Positions 51,961-59,623 of a stretch of 64,000 nt of DNA are shown here, one piece after another (within the stretch, counting starts at the first letter, position 1; each line of letters opens with the position of its first letter). Both the position numbers and the translations under genes were made by a program. This stretch comes from an uncultured Spartobacteria bacterium (lineage in GTDB: Bacteria; Verrucomicrobiota; Verrucomicrobiia; Chthoniobacterales; Chthoniobacteraceae): the NCBI GenBank assembly GCA_903919125.1, contig CAIXGS010000030.1:37741-101740 (forward strand), read 5' to 3'. A model generated the notes under the pieces. It was not told where the DNA came from, searched no databases, and saw nothing but the letters and a program-made list of their open reading frames with translations.

Positions 51961-54396
51961 ATGCCTCCCGCCCCCACCCAACCATCCATTGAATCTTGCC
52001 AAGGTTGCGGCGTGCCCATGGATCTGGCGCAAGTCATCCCCCTGACGGTTGTGGAATGTCCGCAATGCGCACTCCCACTCACGGTGTTTGAGCGCTTCGG
52101 CCCCTTTAAACTGGAACGCCTACTTGGCACCGGCGGGATGGGAGCGGTGTATGAGGCAACCGATCTCAATCTTAAACGGCGACTTGCCTTGAAAGTGCTC
52201 CAAAAAAACTGGAGTCACGACGCAGCGCTCACCGCCCAATTTGAACGCGAAGCCGCTCTGACTGCACGCGTCAACCATCCCCATGTGGTGCGTGTGTATT
52301 CCACCGGAAATGCCCACGGAATGTTCTACATCGCCATGGAATTGGTGAATCAAGGCTCTCTGGACAGCCTCATGGAGACGCACGGGCGTGTGCCAGAAGC
52401 TGAGGTGTTGCGCATCGGTCTCCAGGTTGCCGAGGGCCTCCAATCTGCATACCGCGCGGGACTTATTCATCGGGACATCAAGCCAGGGAACATTCTCTTT
52501 GGAGAAGGGCATCAATCCAAAATTGTGGACTTTGGTCTGGCGCTTCAATTCAACCAAAACCAAACGCCCACAGGGGAATTGTGGGGCACGCCCTTCTACA
52601 TCGCTCCGGAGGCGTTGGACTTCAAGCCCGAGGACCTGCGCTCCGACATGTACGCGCTGGGAGCGACGCTCTGGCACGCGCTGGTCGGGACGCCGCCCTA
52701 CGAGTGCTCAAGCGTCTCGACTCACGAACTGCTGCACGCGCGCAAAAAACCAGTCGACCTCGCCTCGACCCACGCCGCTGCACATCCGCTCACCACCAGT
52801 ATCCTCAACCGAACCCTCGCCTTCTCGCGAGAAGACCGCCACGAGGACTACGAATCGTTGGTACGCGAATTTCGCCAAGCGCTCGTTGCCGTCGAAACTA
52901 ACGCGCAAAACACAAGTGCCGCCAGTCCCGCTAAGGGTTCGACCAGGTGGTTGCGCCCACTGGGTTGGACGCTTCTTGCCGGCGGACTCGCAACAGGACT
53001 GGGCCTTATCGCCGTCAAACAAACGCACCAAGCGCCCGAGGTCGTCGAACCAACTCAAACGCATTTCTTGAGCGATCAAGAGCGACTTTCTAACGCCACC
53101 CGACTCTTAGCTCAAAAGGACCATCTCGACGTGGGCTTGCGGCGGCTTGAGTTAATTTCAAGCAGCCCCTCGCTCACCCCGTTGCTCCAAGTCTGGACGC
53201 AGCTCGCAATGGCCACCGCCTACGCGCTCCGTGGCGAAACCGCAGAGCAGAATGCGGCGTTACAGGCTGCGCTCAGCGCCTCAGAAAAGACGGATGCCGC
53301 GTTGAAGGGGACCTGTCAGCGGCTCATTGCGGCGAGCACCTCACGTCCAGCGGCCGACGGTATTCCCGCACAGGATCCGGAGCCGCCGAGGGAAGCGTTC
53401 AGACAATTCTGTCTCGCTCAAAGCGCCATCAGCAAAGGGCGTCTGGCCGAGGCCAAATCGCTTCTGGAGCGGGCCGCCATGACGAGCGCGAAAAGCGAGG
53501 AGCCCGTAGACGACTTGCTGCGTGTTGCGCAACCGGTACTCAAACAGTTGGAGCGTATCCTCACTTTTGAACAAGAGGTTCGCGGCGCAGGCAAGCCCGA
53601 GGAACGCGCCTCTCGGTTGCAGCGTTCGGACGACTTGCTCGCCGCCATGCAGCCTTCCTGGCCGTTACGCAACGCCGCACTGACGCTCGTCGCTAAGCTC
53701 AAAGCGGAGACGCCGCCTCCCGCAAAACCAGCACCTCCGCCGTCTCCCACTGCAGTCAAAGAGCCCGCGCCAAAACCAACTCCCCAGCCTCCAGCCGTCG
53801 CGCAACCACCAGCGCCTCCCCCGCCGAAGCCCCCGGTTGTCCCGCGCAAATTGTCGGCCGAATTCGTCGCCTTACGGGCGAAATCACTCCAGAGCGCGCA
53901 GCTTTTTCACTTCAAAGAGCCGCTTAAAGAACTGCAATCTTTCCGCTCCACATCCCCAGTGGATGAGTCTGCCCTCGCGCGCCTTCGCCAACACCTCTCC
54001 GCTACTGAAGCTCTGTTCCAATGGGCCGTTTCGGAAATAAACCGCGGCGGAACGCTCCCCTCCCCTTTACTGCGCAACAAAAGTGCTTTTCGCTCGGATC
54101 CCATCAGCGCAGACGAACAACGCGTGCTAGTCCAAACCAGCGCGGGAGGGCCGCAACTTCCCATCGCATGGAACGATGTTTCGCTGCTGTACCTCGTCAA
54201 ACTGGTACAATTTCGAATCGAACGGCAACCCACTTATCCCAAACGTGCTGAGCTTCTTTGGGGGGCTGGAAATGTCCATCTCCTGATGGATTCGCCCCAA
54301 AGTGCCAGACCCTTTCTCGAGGAAGCAGCCAAAATGAACACCACCTACGCGGAACTGCTTCCTGCGCTGCTTTCCGCCGCTGAGGCCACTCCATAA
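51961..54396 (+). CDS. Membrane-anchored Hanks-type Ser/Thr protein kinase
   Basis: An 811-residue kinase. An N-terminal zinc-ribbon (CQGC at 13-16, CPQC at 33-36) precedes the catalytic domain (about 45-320): Gly loop GTGGMG (56-61), Lys78 in LALKVLQ, HRDIKPGN (170-177), DFG (190-192), and the P+1 region GTPFYIAPEAL. A single transmembrane helix (GWTLLAGGLATGLGLIAV, near 350) places the rest outside or in the periplasm: helical, TPR-like repeats and a Pro-rich stretch (PPAKPAPPPSPT). All catalytic residues are present, so activity is likely. Met at 51961 is used; the frame extends to 51883. Its 3' end overlaps the convergent amidohydrolase by 52 bp. Downstream targets are unknown; proximity to exbBD suggests envelope signalling. 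Confidence 0.9.
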   Translation: MPPAPTQPSIESCQGCGVPMDLAQVIPLTVVECPQCALPLTVFERFGPFKLERLLGTGGMGAVYEATDLNLKRRLALKVLQKNWSHDAALTAQFEREAALTARVNHPHVVRVYSTGNAHGMFYIAMELVNQGSLDSLMETHGRVPEAEVLRIGLQVAEGLQSAYRAGLIHRDIKPGNILFGEGHQSKIVDFGLALQFNQNQTPTGELWGTPFYIAPEALDFKPEDLRSDMYALGATLWHALVGTPPYECSSVSTHELLHARKKPVDLASTHAAAHPLTTSILNRTLAFSREDRHEDYESLVREFRQALVAVETNAQNTSAASPAKGSTRWLRPLGWTLLAGGLATGLGLIAVKQTHQAPEVVEPTQTHFLSDQERLSNATRLLAQKDHLDVGLRRLELISSSPSLTPLLQVWTQLAMATAYALRGETAEQNAALQAALSASEKTDAALKGTCQRLIAASTSRPAADGIPAQDPEPPREAFRQFCLAQSAISKGRLAEAKSLLERAAMTSAKSEEPVDDLLRVAQPVLKQLERILTFEQEVRGAGKPEERASRLQRSDDLLAAMQPSWPLRNAALTLVAKLKAETPPPAKPAPPPSPTAVKEPAPKPTPQPPAVAQPPAPPPPKPPVVPRKLSAEFVALRAKSLQSAQLFHFKEPLKELQSFRSTSPVDESALARLRQHLSATEALFQWAVSEINRGGTLPSPLLRNKSAFRSDPISADEQRVLVQTSAGGPQLPIAWNDVSLLYLVKLVQFRIERQPTYPKRAELLWGAGNVHLLMDSPQSARPFLEEAAKMNTTYAELLPALLSAAEATP

Positions 54397-55217
54397 AATT
54401 TCGCGGTGTTCGCGCCAAAAAAACCGTCCCGCTCCGCCGCACTCCAGCCGGATACCCACCGCTGGCACACCTCCACCCAACGCTCATAAGCGCTCGCATA
54501 AAGGCACACCGGCCAGTCTGAACCCCACATCAGGCGCTCCCTCCCAAACGCCGCCTCCACCACGTCAAGATAAGGACGCAACTGCTCCAACGTCCAAGTT
54601 TGCCACGGAGCCTCCGTCACCAACCCGGACACCTTGCAGAAAACGTTCGGGGATGCAGCCAAACGAGTCAACCACTCCGCCCACGGCTCCAGTGCACCGG
54701 AGGCGATCGGCGGTTTGGCGCAGTGATCCAGAACAAAGCGCTGTTTAGGAAGACTTTCCACCAGCTCAACGGCTGCTGGGAGTTGCTTTGGATAAATCAA
54801 AAGATCGTAACGCAACTCGTACTGAGAAAGCAGCCGAAGTCCCCGCAGAAAATCTGCCCCCAATAAAAAACGGTCATCCTCCTCATCTTGAACGACATGA
54901 CGCACCCCTACAAAAACCTTATCAGCGGCCAAAACCGCGAGATCCCGTTGGACTTCCGCAGAGCGTAAATCCACCCACCCCACAACCCCCGCTATGCGAG
55001 GATGTCTATGCGCAAGTTCAAGCAACCAGCGACTTTCAGCGAGCGTCTGACGCGCCTGCACCGCTATGGAACCGGAAAAACCCAGGGGCGTTTGCACCGC
55101 CTCTAAGTCTTGGGGCAACCAAGTTCGCTGCAACGGCGAACCCTCGTTAATCCACGGATAATCCTCGGGTGAATAGTTCCAGAAATGGTTGTGCGCATCC
55201 AAATAACGGGCCGTCAT
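54345..55217 (-). CDS. Amidohydrolase-family (L-fuconolactonase-like) hydrolase
   Basis: A TIM-barrel hydrolase of about 290 residues in the COG3618 amidohydrolase_2 group. It starts MTARYLDAHNHFWNYSPEDY, with the HxH metal motif (DAHNHFW), then VDLRSAEVQRDLAVL, the later RFVLDHCAKPPIASG and the C-terminal RLMWGSDWPVCLYAS with the catalytic Asp. Family members hydrolyse L-fucono-1,5-lactone, 4-sulfomuconolactone or similar lactones. The Met at 55217 is preferred over the frame start at 55301, which would add a basic, unlike region. Its 3' end overlaps the kinase gene on the other strand by 52 bp. Confidence 0.88.
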   Translation of the reverse strand: MTARYLDAHNHFWNYSPEDYPWINEGSPLQRTWLPQDLEAVQTPLGFSGSIAVQARQTLAESRWLLELAHRHPRIAGVVGWVDLRSAEVQRDLAVLAADKVFVGVRHVVQDEEDDRFLLGADFLRGLRLLSQYELRYDLLIYPKQLPAAVELVESLPKQRFVLDHCAKPPIASGALEPWAEWLTRLAASPNVFCKVSGLVTEAPWQTWTLEQLRPYLDVVEAAFGRERLMWGSDWPVCLYASAYERWVEVCQRWVSGWSAAERDGFFGANTAKFYGVASAAESSAGSSSA

Positions 55218-55337
55218 ACGACGAGGGAATACACAAAAAAGTTCGCTACGACTACGGCTTTTGGAGTCGGAACGATCGCGCGCACTGCCACTCCGCCCCA
55301 AAAATCGTGGCTCTGGACCCGGACTTTTGAAAAACCC

Positions 55338-55706
55338 TCAACCGAGACGGAAGCGAATTTCCTTCAGCAGACGCTTTCCGAAACGCGCTTGCAGCTTTTC
55401 AAGAAGCGTCTTCTTCCAAACACGTTCCAGCTCGAAATGTACAGTTGGCTGGAGCACGTGCACCACGAGGACTCCATTGGAAAGACTCGCCGGACTCGAA
55501 TGAAGAGCGAGAAACTCCCCTACCACTTCCTTCCAAGCCGCCTTGATTTCCTCCTCTTGAACGCGGGTCTGTAGCCCAAGCTTGCTCAAAATCTGCTCCA
55601 CCGCCCTGCCCGCCGGCTGAGAAGTATCCGTTGGAAAAGCCTCCTCGGGAAGTCCCCTCCACTCGGCGATGATGCGCGCTTTAAGGCTGGGTTTCACTAG
55701 ATACAA
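55338..55706 (-). CDS. dciA: DciA-like (DUF721) protein
   Basis: A 122-residue DUF721/DciA protein, the ancestral helicase-loader or operator of DnaB at replication origins. It shows the family core: PAGRAVEQILSKLGLQTRVQ, then the Trp helix IKAAWKEVVGEFLALHSSP, then SLSNGVLVVHVLQPTVHFEL with the Val/His strand of the KH-like fold. Cellular location is cytoplasmic. Its own role in this bacterium is inferred from the family. It lies 114 bp downstream of the ferredoxin gene and 120 bp upstream of the amidohydrolase start, on the same strand. Confidence 0.82.
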   Translation of the reverse strand: MYLVKPSLKARIIAEWRGLPEEAFPTDTSQPAGRAVEQILSKLGLQTRVQEEEIKAAWKEVVGEFLALHSSPASLSNGVLVVHVLQPTVHFELERVWKKTLLEKLQARFGKRLLKEIRFRLG

Positions 55707-55820
55707 TTCTGGCTCAAAACTAACCTTTTACACAACAAAACCCTCACCTGCGAAAACAGGGAGGGCTTTAATCTGATAAACTGCGAGGCACAAAATTGCC
55801 CAATTAGAATATCGAAGGAA

Positions 55821-56054
55821 CTATTCGCCGTCTTCGCCAATAGCCTCAACGGGACAACCTTCCATTGCCTCTTTGCAAAGGCCTTCTTCCTCAGCGGACT
55901 CAGGCTGCTTGAAAACAAAAGAATGCCCACCGTCATCGTCCCGCTTGAAGTTTGCGGGGGCGGTTTCGCGGCAAAGATCGCAGTCGATGCACTGGTCATC
56001 CACGTAAAACTTTCCTTGGATATTCTGCTCGTAACGGTTGGATGCGTCGGCCAT
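55821..56054 (-). CDS. [4Fe-4S] ferredoxin
   Basis: A 77-residue electron carrier. The cluster motif is CIDCDLC (in FYVDDQCIDCDLCRETAP) and the fourth Cys lies in EGCPVEAIGEDGE; a further Cys in GLCKEAME resembles the usual disulfide partner in single-cluster ferredoxins. The protein is strongly acidic, as expected. The start MADASNRYEQNIQGKFYVD is standard. It stands alone, with no clear redox partner gene adjacent. Confidence 0.92.
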   Translation of the reverse strand: MADASNRYEQNIQGKFYVDDQCIDCDLCRETAPANFKRDDDGGHSFVFKQPESAEEEGLCKEAMEGCPVEAIGEDGE

Positions 56055-56171
56055 GGCGGTAATTACTACTGAGTTTAAGTTAAAAAACGGGCCGACATGA
56101 TAAGGATCACGACCTGCCTTGCAACCTTTTTACCGCGAAAGAAGCGCGGTTTGCCAGCCTTAAAGGCATCC

Positions 56172-56795
56172 CTAAAACGCGTTGTAATGGACGCTCACCG
56201 TGCGAAACGCATTCTGCGCAGCCGAGGCGGAAAAATACACCAACTGCACATTCGCCGCACCAGCCGACCATTTGTACCCCGTCACCGTCTGAACCACCCC
56301 CGCATTACTCAACATCTCTGTGCGGCGGGCAATTTGCTGCCCCTCCCCGTAATGCTTTGAAATGCGACTCCGTAAATCGGACATCACCGTGTTGTACTTT
56401 TCCTCCGACCAACTCTCTGCCTGATATTGCAGCTCCACCCCCATCAGCGCCCCGAGCTTGAAGTAAAAGATCGTCTTTTTAAGTCCCTCTTGGGGAAGGC
56501 CGCTCACCTCAATCGCCTCCTTCGAACCGCGCGCAGGATGACGGCTAATCACCTTCCCTCCCGCAGAAATAATAAGGCGCTCTAAACGGTCGGAAGTTTC
56601 CCCCCAAGTCAAATTAAACGGAGGCTTAATCTCGCCACTAAAAGCACCGCTTCCAGACGCGTCTCCCCCAAACGCCCCCCCACTAACTTGCGCCCTACCC
56701 ATCGGCAGCGGAGCAAGGCACACCGCCAGCGCCGCAGCGCCCCATCTTAAATAGGGACCGCTCGCTGACTTCCGACGGTTGCCAAAAATCATCAT
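56172..56795 (-). CDS. Secreted protein of unknown function
   Basis: A 207-residue exported protein, unrecognised. Residues 1-35 act as signal peptide (YLRWGAAALAVCLAPLPMGR, ending GRAQVSGG), followed by a Gly-rich segment (GGAFGGDASGSGAFSG). The mature domain has strands such as GKVISRHPARGSKEAIEVSG and KTIFYFKLGALMGVELQYQ, then a helix EEKYNTVMSDLRSRISKHYG, and a C-terminal strand region ending HYNAF. The start overlaps the aspS stop by 4 nt (56792-56795), so they are co-translated. The pattern resembles small periplasmic proteins that check peptide tails, but no family is claimed. Confidence 0.7.
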   Translation of the reverse strand: MMIFGNRRKSASGPYLRWGAAALAVCLAPLPMGRAQVSGGAFGGDASGSGAFSGEIKPPFNLTWGETSDRLERLIISAGGKVISRHPARGSKEAIEVSGLPQEGLKKTIFYFKLGALMGVELQYQAESWSEEKYNTVMSDLRSRISKHYGEGQQIARRTEMLSNAGVVQTVTGYKWSAGAANVQLVYFSASAAQNAFRTVSVHYNAF

Positions 56796-58567
56796 GCCTT
56801 CTTCACCGTGCTGCTGATCGCCAAGTCCCGCAGCAAACGGGGCTCAACCTCCACGGGCGATTGCGTCATCAAGTCCACACCTCGATTGTTTTTCGGAAAT
56901 GCAATTACCTCACGGATACTTTCCGCGCCGCAAAGCAACATCACCAAACGATCTAGCCCCAGCGCAATCCCTCCATGTGGCGGCGCTCCAAAGCTAAAAG
57001 CCCGCAGCAGATGCCCAAACTTGTGCTGCTGCTCCTCCGCACCAATCCCCAGCGCTTCAAAAAGCCGCGCCTGCAACTCCCTCTCGTGAATCCGGATCGA
57101 ACCGCCGCCCAGCTCCACCCCGTTAAGCACCACATCGTAAGCCTCGGCTCGAATCGCCCCGTACTCGCCACCGTTCAAGAGCGCCACGTCCTCCGCCTTC
57201 GGACGGGTAAACGGATGATGCACCGCCACCCACTGATTGTCTTCAGGACTAAAAGCCAAAAGCGGGAAGTCCACCACCCACAAGAAATTCAACTCTTTAG
57301 AGCCCTCCGTGAGCTTCAACAAATCCGCCACCCTCAAACGCACCCTTCCAAGCACATCACTGACGGCCTGAGGTTTGTCCGCACCAAAAAAGAGCACGTC
57401 GCCCTCCTCAAACCCCATCTTCGCCGCGAGCGCTACCTTTTCGGTTTCCGAGAAAAACTTCACGATCGGAGACTCCCATTCCCCATCCTTGAGGCGGATA
57501 TAAGCAAGTCCCTTAGCGCCAAGTTCGAGTTTGACCCACTCCTCCCATTTCTTGAGCTGCTCTTTGGAAAGCGCTGTGGCAGCGCCTTTTGCATTGATCG
57601 CACGGATGACACCGCCGCCATCCAATACACTGCGAAACACCTTGAAATCCGACTTCGCAAAAATGTCTCCCAACTCCACAATCTCGCATCCGAAACGCAA
57701 GTCCGGCTTGTCCGAACCGTACCGCTCCATCGCCTCCGCATACGGCATCCGGCGAAACGGCGTGGGAATTTCTACACCAAGCGTTTCCGAAAAAATCCGC
57801 GAAAGAAGTCCCTCGATGAGCGTTTGAATCTCGGTCGCCGTGATAAAAGACGCCTCGACATCGATCTGCGTGAACTCCGGTTGGCGGTCGGCGCGCAAAT
57901 CCTCATCTCGGAAACAACGCGCGATTTGGAAGTACTTTTCCAGACCCGCCACTTGGAGAAGCTGTTTATACTGCTGGGGCGCTTGAGGAAGCGCGTAAAA
58001 GCTTCCTGGATTCAGACGGGAAGGAACGAGAAAATCTCGTGCGCCCTCAGGAGTCGGGTTGGAAAGAATAGGCGTCTCGATTTCCAAAAAGCCTTGCTCG
58101 TCCAAATAGTCCCGAGTGGCTTTCGTCACCCGATGGCGAAGCTTCAAATTTTGCTTCATCTCGCCCCTACGCAAATCAAGATAGCGATAAGTCAGGCGCA
58201 AATCTTCATTCGCAACTTTCGAATCTAACTGAAAGGGCGGAACATCAGACTTGTTGAGCACCTTTAACTCGCTGGCGATGACCTCAATCTCACCGGTGGC
58301 AAGCTTGGAGTTCTCAGTCCCAACCAATCGCGGCGACACAAGTCCCGTGATTTGAATAACGTCTTCCCCACGCAGTCCATGCGAAGCTTCAGCGACTTGA
58401 GGATGCTCTTCCGGCCTGAAAACTACCTGCGTAAGCCCTTCCCGATCACGGAGATCAATAAAAATAACACCGCCATGGTCCCGGCGGGAATTCACCCAGC
58501 CAGCCAAGGTTACGGTTTGTCCGGAGTGATCCTTACGCAAGAGGTTGCAGGAAGTGGAGCGATACAT
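56792..58567 (-). CDS. aspS: Aspartate--tRNA ligase
   Basis: Charges tRNA-Asp (and possibly tRNA-Asn in non-discriminating forms). The Met at 58567 gives 591 residues, the E. coli length, starting MYRSTSCNLLRKDHSG; an 11-residue longer frame exists. The N-terminal OB anticodon domain has AGWVNSRRDHGGVIFIDLRD, motif 2 is RCFRDEDLRADRQPEFTQID, the bacterial GAD insertion is about 290-400, and motif 3 GGIALGLDRLVMLLCGAES is near the end. Class IIb architecture is complete. A tRNA-Asp gene lies 428 bp upstream on the opposite strand. A 4-nt overlap with the following secreted protein indicates an operon. Confidence 0.97.
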   Translation of the reverse strand: MYRSTSCNLLRKDHSGQTVTLAGWVNSRRDHGGVIFIDLRDREGLTQVVFRPEEHPQVAEASHGLRGEDVIQITGLVSPRLVGTENSKLATGEIEVIASELKVLNKSDVPPFQLDSKVANEDLRLTYRYLDLRRGEMKQNLKLRHRVTKATRDYLDEQGFLEIETPILSNPTPEGARDFLVPSRLNPGSFYALPQAPQQYKQLLQVAGLEKYFQIARCFRDEDLRADRQPEFTQIDVEASFITATEIQTLIEGLLSRIFSETLGVEIPTPFRRMPYAEAMERYGSDKPDLRFGCEIVELGDIFAKSDFKVFRSVLDGGGVIRAINAKGAATALSKEQLKKWEEWVKLELGAKGLAYIRLKDGEWESPIVKFFSETEKVALAAKMGFEEGDVLFFGADKPQAVSDVLGRVRLRVADLLKLTEGSKELNFLWVVDFPLLAFSPEDNQWVAVHHPFTRPKAEDVALLNGGEYGAIRAEAYDVVLNGVELGGGSIRIHERELQARLFEALGIGAEEQQHKFGHLLRAFSFGAPPHGGIALGLDRLVMLLCGAESIREVIAFPKNNRGVDLMTQSPVEVEPRLLRDLAISSTVKKA

Positions 58568-58995
58568 AAAAGGGGAGTGAAGATAAGGGAGTTCCAGCAC
58601 ATTTCCAGCATGGAGTCGTGGACAACGAAATTCTCGGCACCCCGAACATTATCCGAAATTCAGACAGACGTCGTTGCGAAAGAGGTTCTAAACCCAGCCT
58701 AAAACGTGAAAGTCTATGCGGTACAGGTAAATACCTTTAAGATTTCACATGACTTTACCTTCAAATCACTGACCAAAATATTGAAAGTCTTAATGAGATA
58801 ATTCGCTGCATGTGGTGTGTCAGAGGAGGCGCCTTGAAGTTGCGGCGACCTTGAAGCCCTGGTGGACTTTGTTGAGCCAGATCGGAGAGAAATTAAGGCA
58901 TTCGGTCTCAAGAATGCGTTTAGTTTAGAAAAGCGTTTAGAAAGAGTTTGCAATACTTGGCGAGGAAACAGTAAGTTCACCGCCCTTCGGGAAAA
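58568..58995. other. Divergent intergenic region between aspS and tRNA-Asp
   Basis: No convincing gene. It must hold the promoters of aspS (minus) and the tRNA (plus). A nested hairpin at 58706-58748 has the outer stem gtgaaa/tttcac and inner stem aggt/acct; no T-box or known riboswitch is recognised. A short frame on the minus strand here is spurious. Confidence 0.5.
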
Positions 58996-59069
58996 GGAGT
59001 CTTAGCTCAATTGGTCAGAGCGCCGCCCTGTCACGGCGGAGGTTGCGGGTTCGAGCCCCGTAGACTCCG
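58996..59069 (+). tRNA. tRNA-Asp (anticodon GTC)
   Basis: A complete 74-nt cloverleaf without CCA. Acceptor stem ggagtct (58996-59002) pairs with agactcc (59062-59068), the discriminator base is G at 59069, the anticodon stem ccgcc/ggcgg encloses loop ctgtcac with anticodon gtc at 59030-59032, and the T loop is ttcgagc. The GTC anticodon and G73 are the normal AspRS identity elements. Confidence 0.97.
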
Positions 59070-59117
59070 CTCCTTTTAAGTCACTGTAAACAAACGTTTT
59101 ACAGAAGAAAAAGGAGC
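59069..59117 (+). terminator. Long inverted repeat ending the tRNA transcript
   Basis: The outer stem gctcctttt/aaaaggagc (59069-59077 with 59109-59117) encloses an inner tgtaaac/gttttaca stem. It starts at the tRNA discriminator base. Likely a terminator or processing signal rather than a mobile element. Confidence 0.5.
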
Positions 59118-59187
59118 ACATCTCTTCGATGCATTGGATCGGTAAAATTCTGTTATCGAACCCATTTATTTTGGGTATACTGCCTTC

Positions 59188-59550
59188 ATGGAGACTAATC
59201 CCCCTCGGTACCCTTCATTCGCTACAGCTTCATTGGATTTTGAGCTCTGGCTTCGCTGGGGAATTGGTTCTGGCGTACTCAGAGTCGCCAATTTCATTAA
59301 TTTTCATCTGTTCAGAAAACGGTATTCCCTCCGTAACCCTGAAGTTTCACCCTTATTCAGAAAGGTGCTCCGAGAGGCCGTTTTAAAGATTTGGAAATGG
59401 GTCTGCGTGCCCCTCTGGGAGTTGGATGGAGGTCCCATTAAAAAGAGACCGTTCTCCTCGGAAGCCTGTGAGACATTCCAACAGCTTTCAAAGCTGGTTA
59501 CATCGTGGAATGCGAGGTTCAGCCTTCATTGCTGGCCCGATGAAGAATGA
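59188..59550 (+). CDS. Hypothetical protein
   Basis: A possible 120-residue protein with no recognised family, starting METNPPRYPSFATASLDFEL. It contains aromatic and basic stretches (LWLRWGIGSGVLRVANFINF, then RKVLREAVLKIWKWVC), perhaps amphipathic or membrane-associated. It lies in a 554-bp stretch with lower GC than its flanks, between the tRNA and the VWA gene, which runs towards it. A second frame overlaps it. The case rests only on length and composition, so it could be non-coding. Confidence 0.35.
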   Translation: METNPPRYPSFATASLDFELWLRWGIGSGVLRVANFINFHLFRKRYSLRNPEVSPLFRKVLREAVLKIWKWVCVPLWELDGGPIKKRPFSSEACETFQQLSKLVTSWNARFSLHCWPDEE

Positions 59551-59623
59551 GTGCAGCAACCCCAGAATGCCTGTTTGATTCCTAGCCTTGAGCTGGGATC
59601 AAACGACCCTCCCCACGCCGCCC

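Noticed and set aside
56975..58228. 417-codon open frame on the plus strand
   Set aside because: Antisense to aspS along its whole length; low-complexity basic composition and no motifs.
58714..58980. 88-codon minus-strand frame before tRNA-Asp
   Set aside because: No recognisable domain and it occupies the presumed promoter region between aspS and the tRNA.
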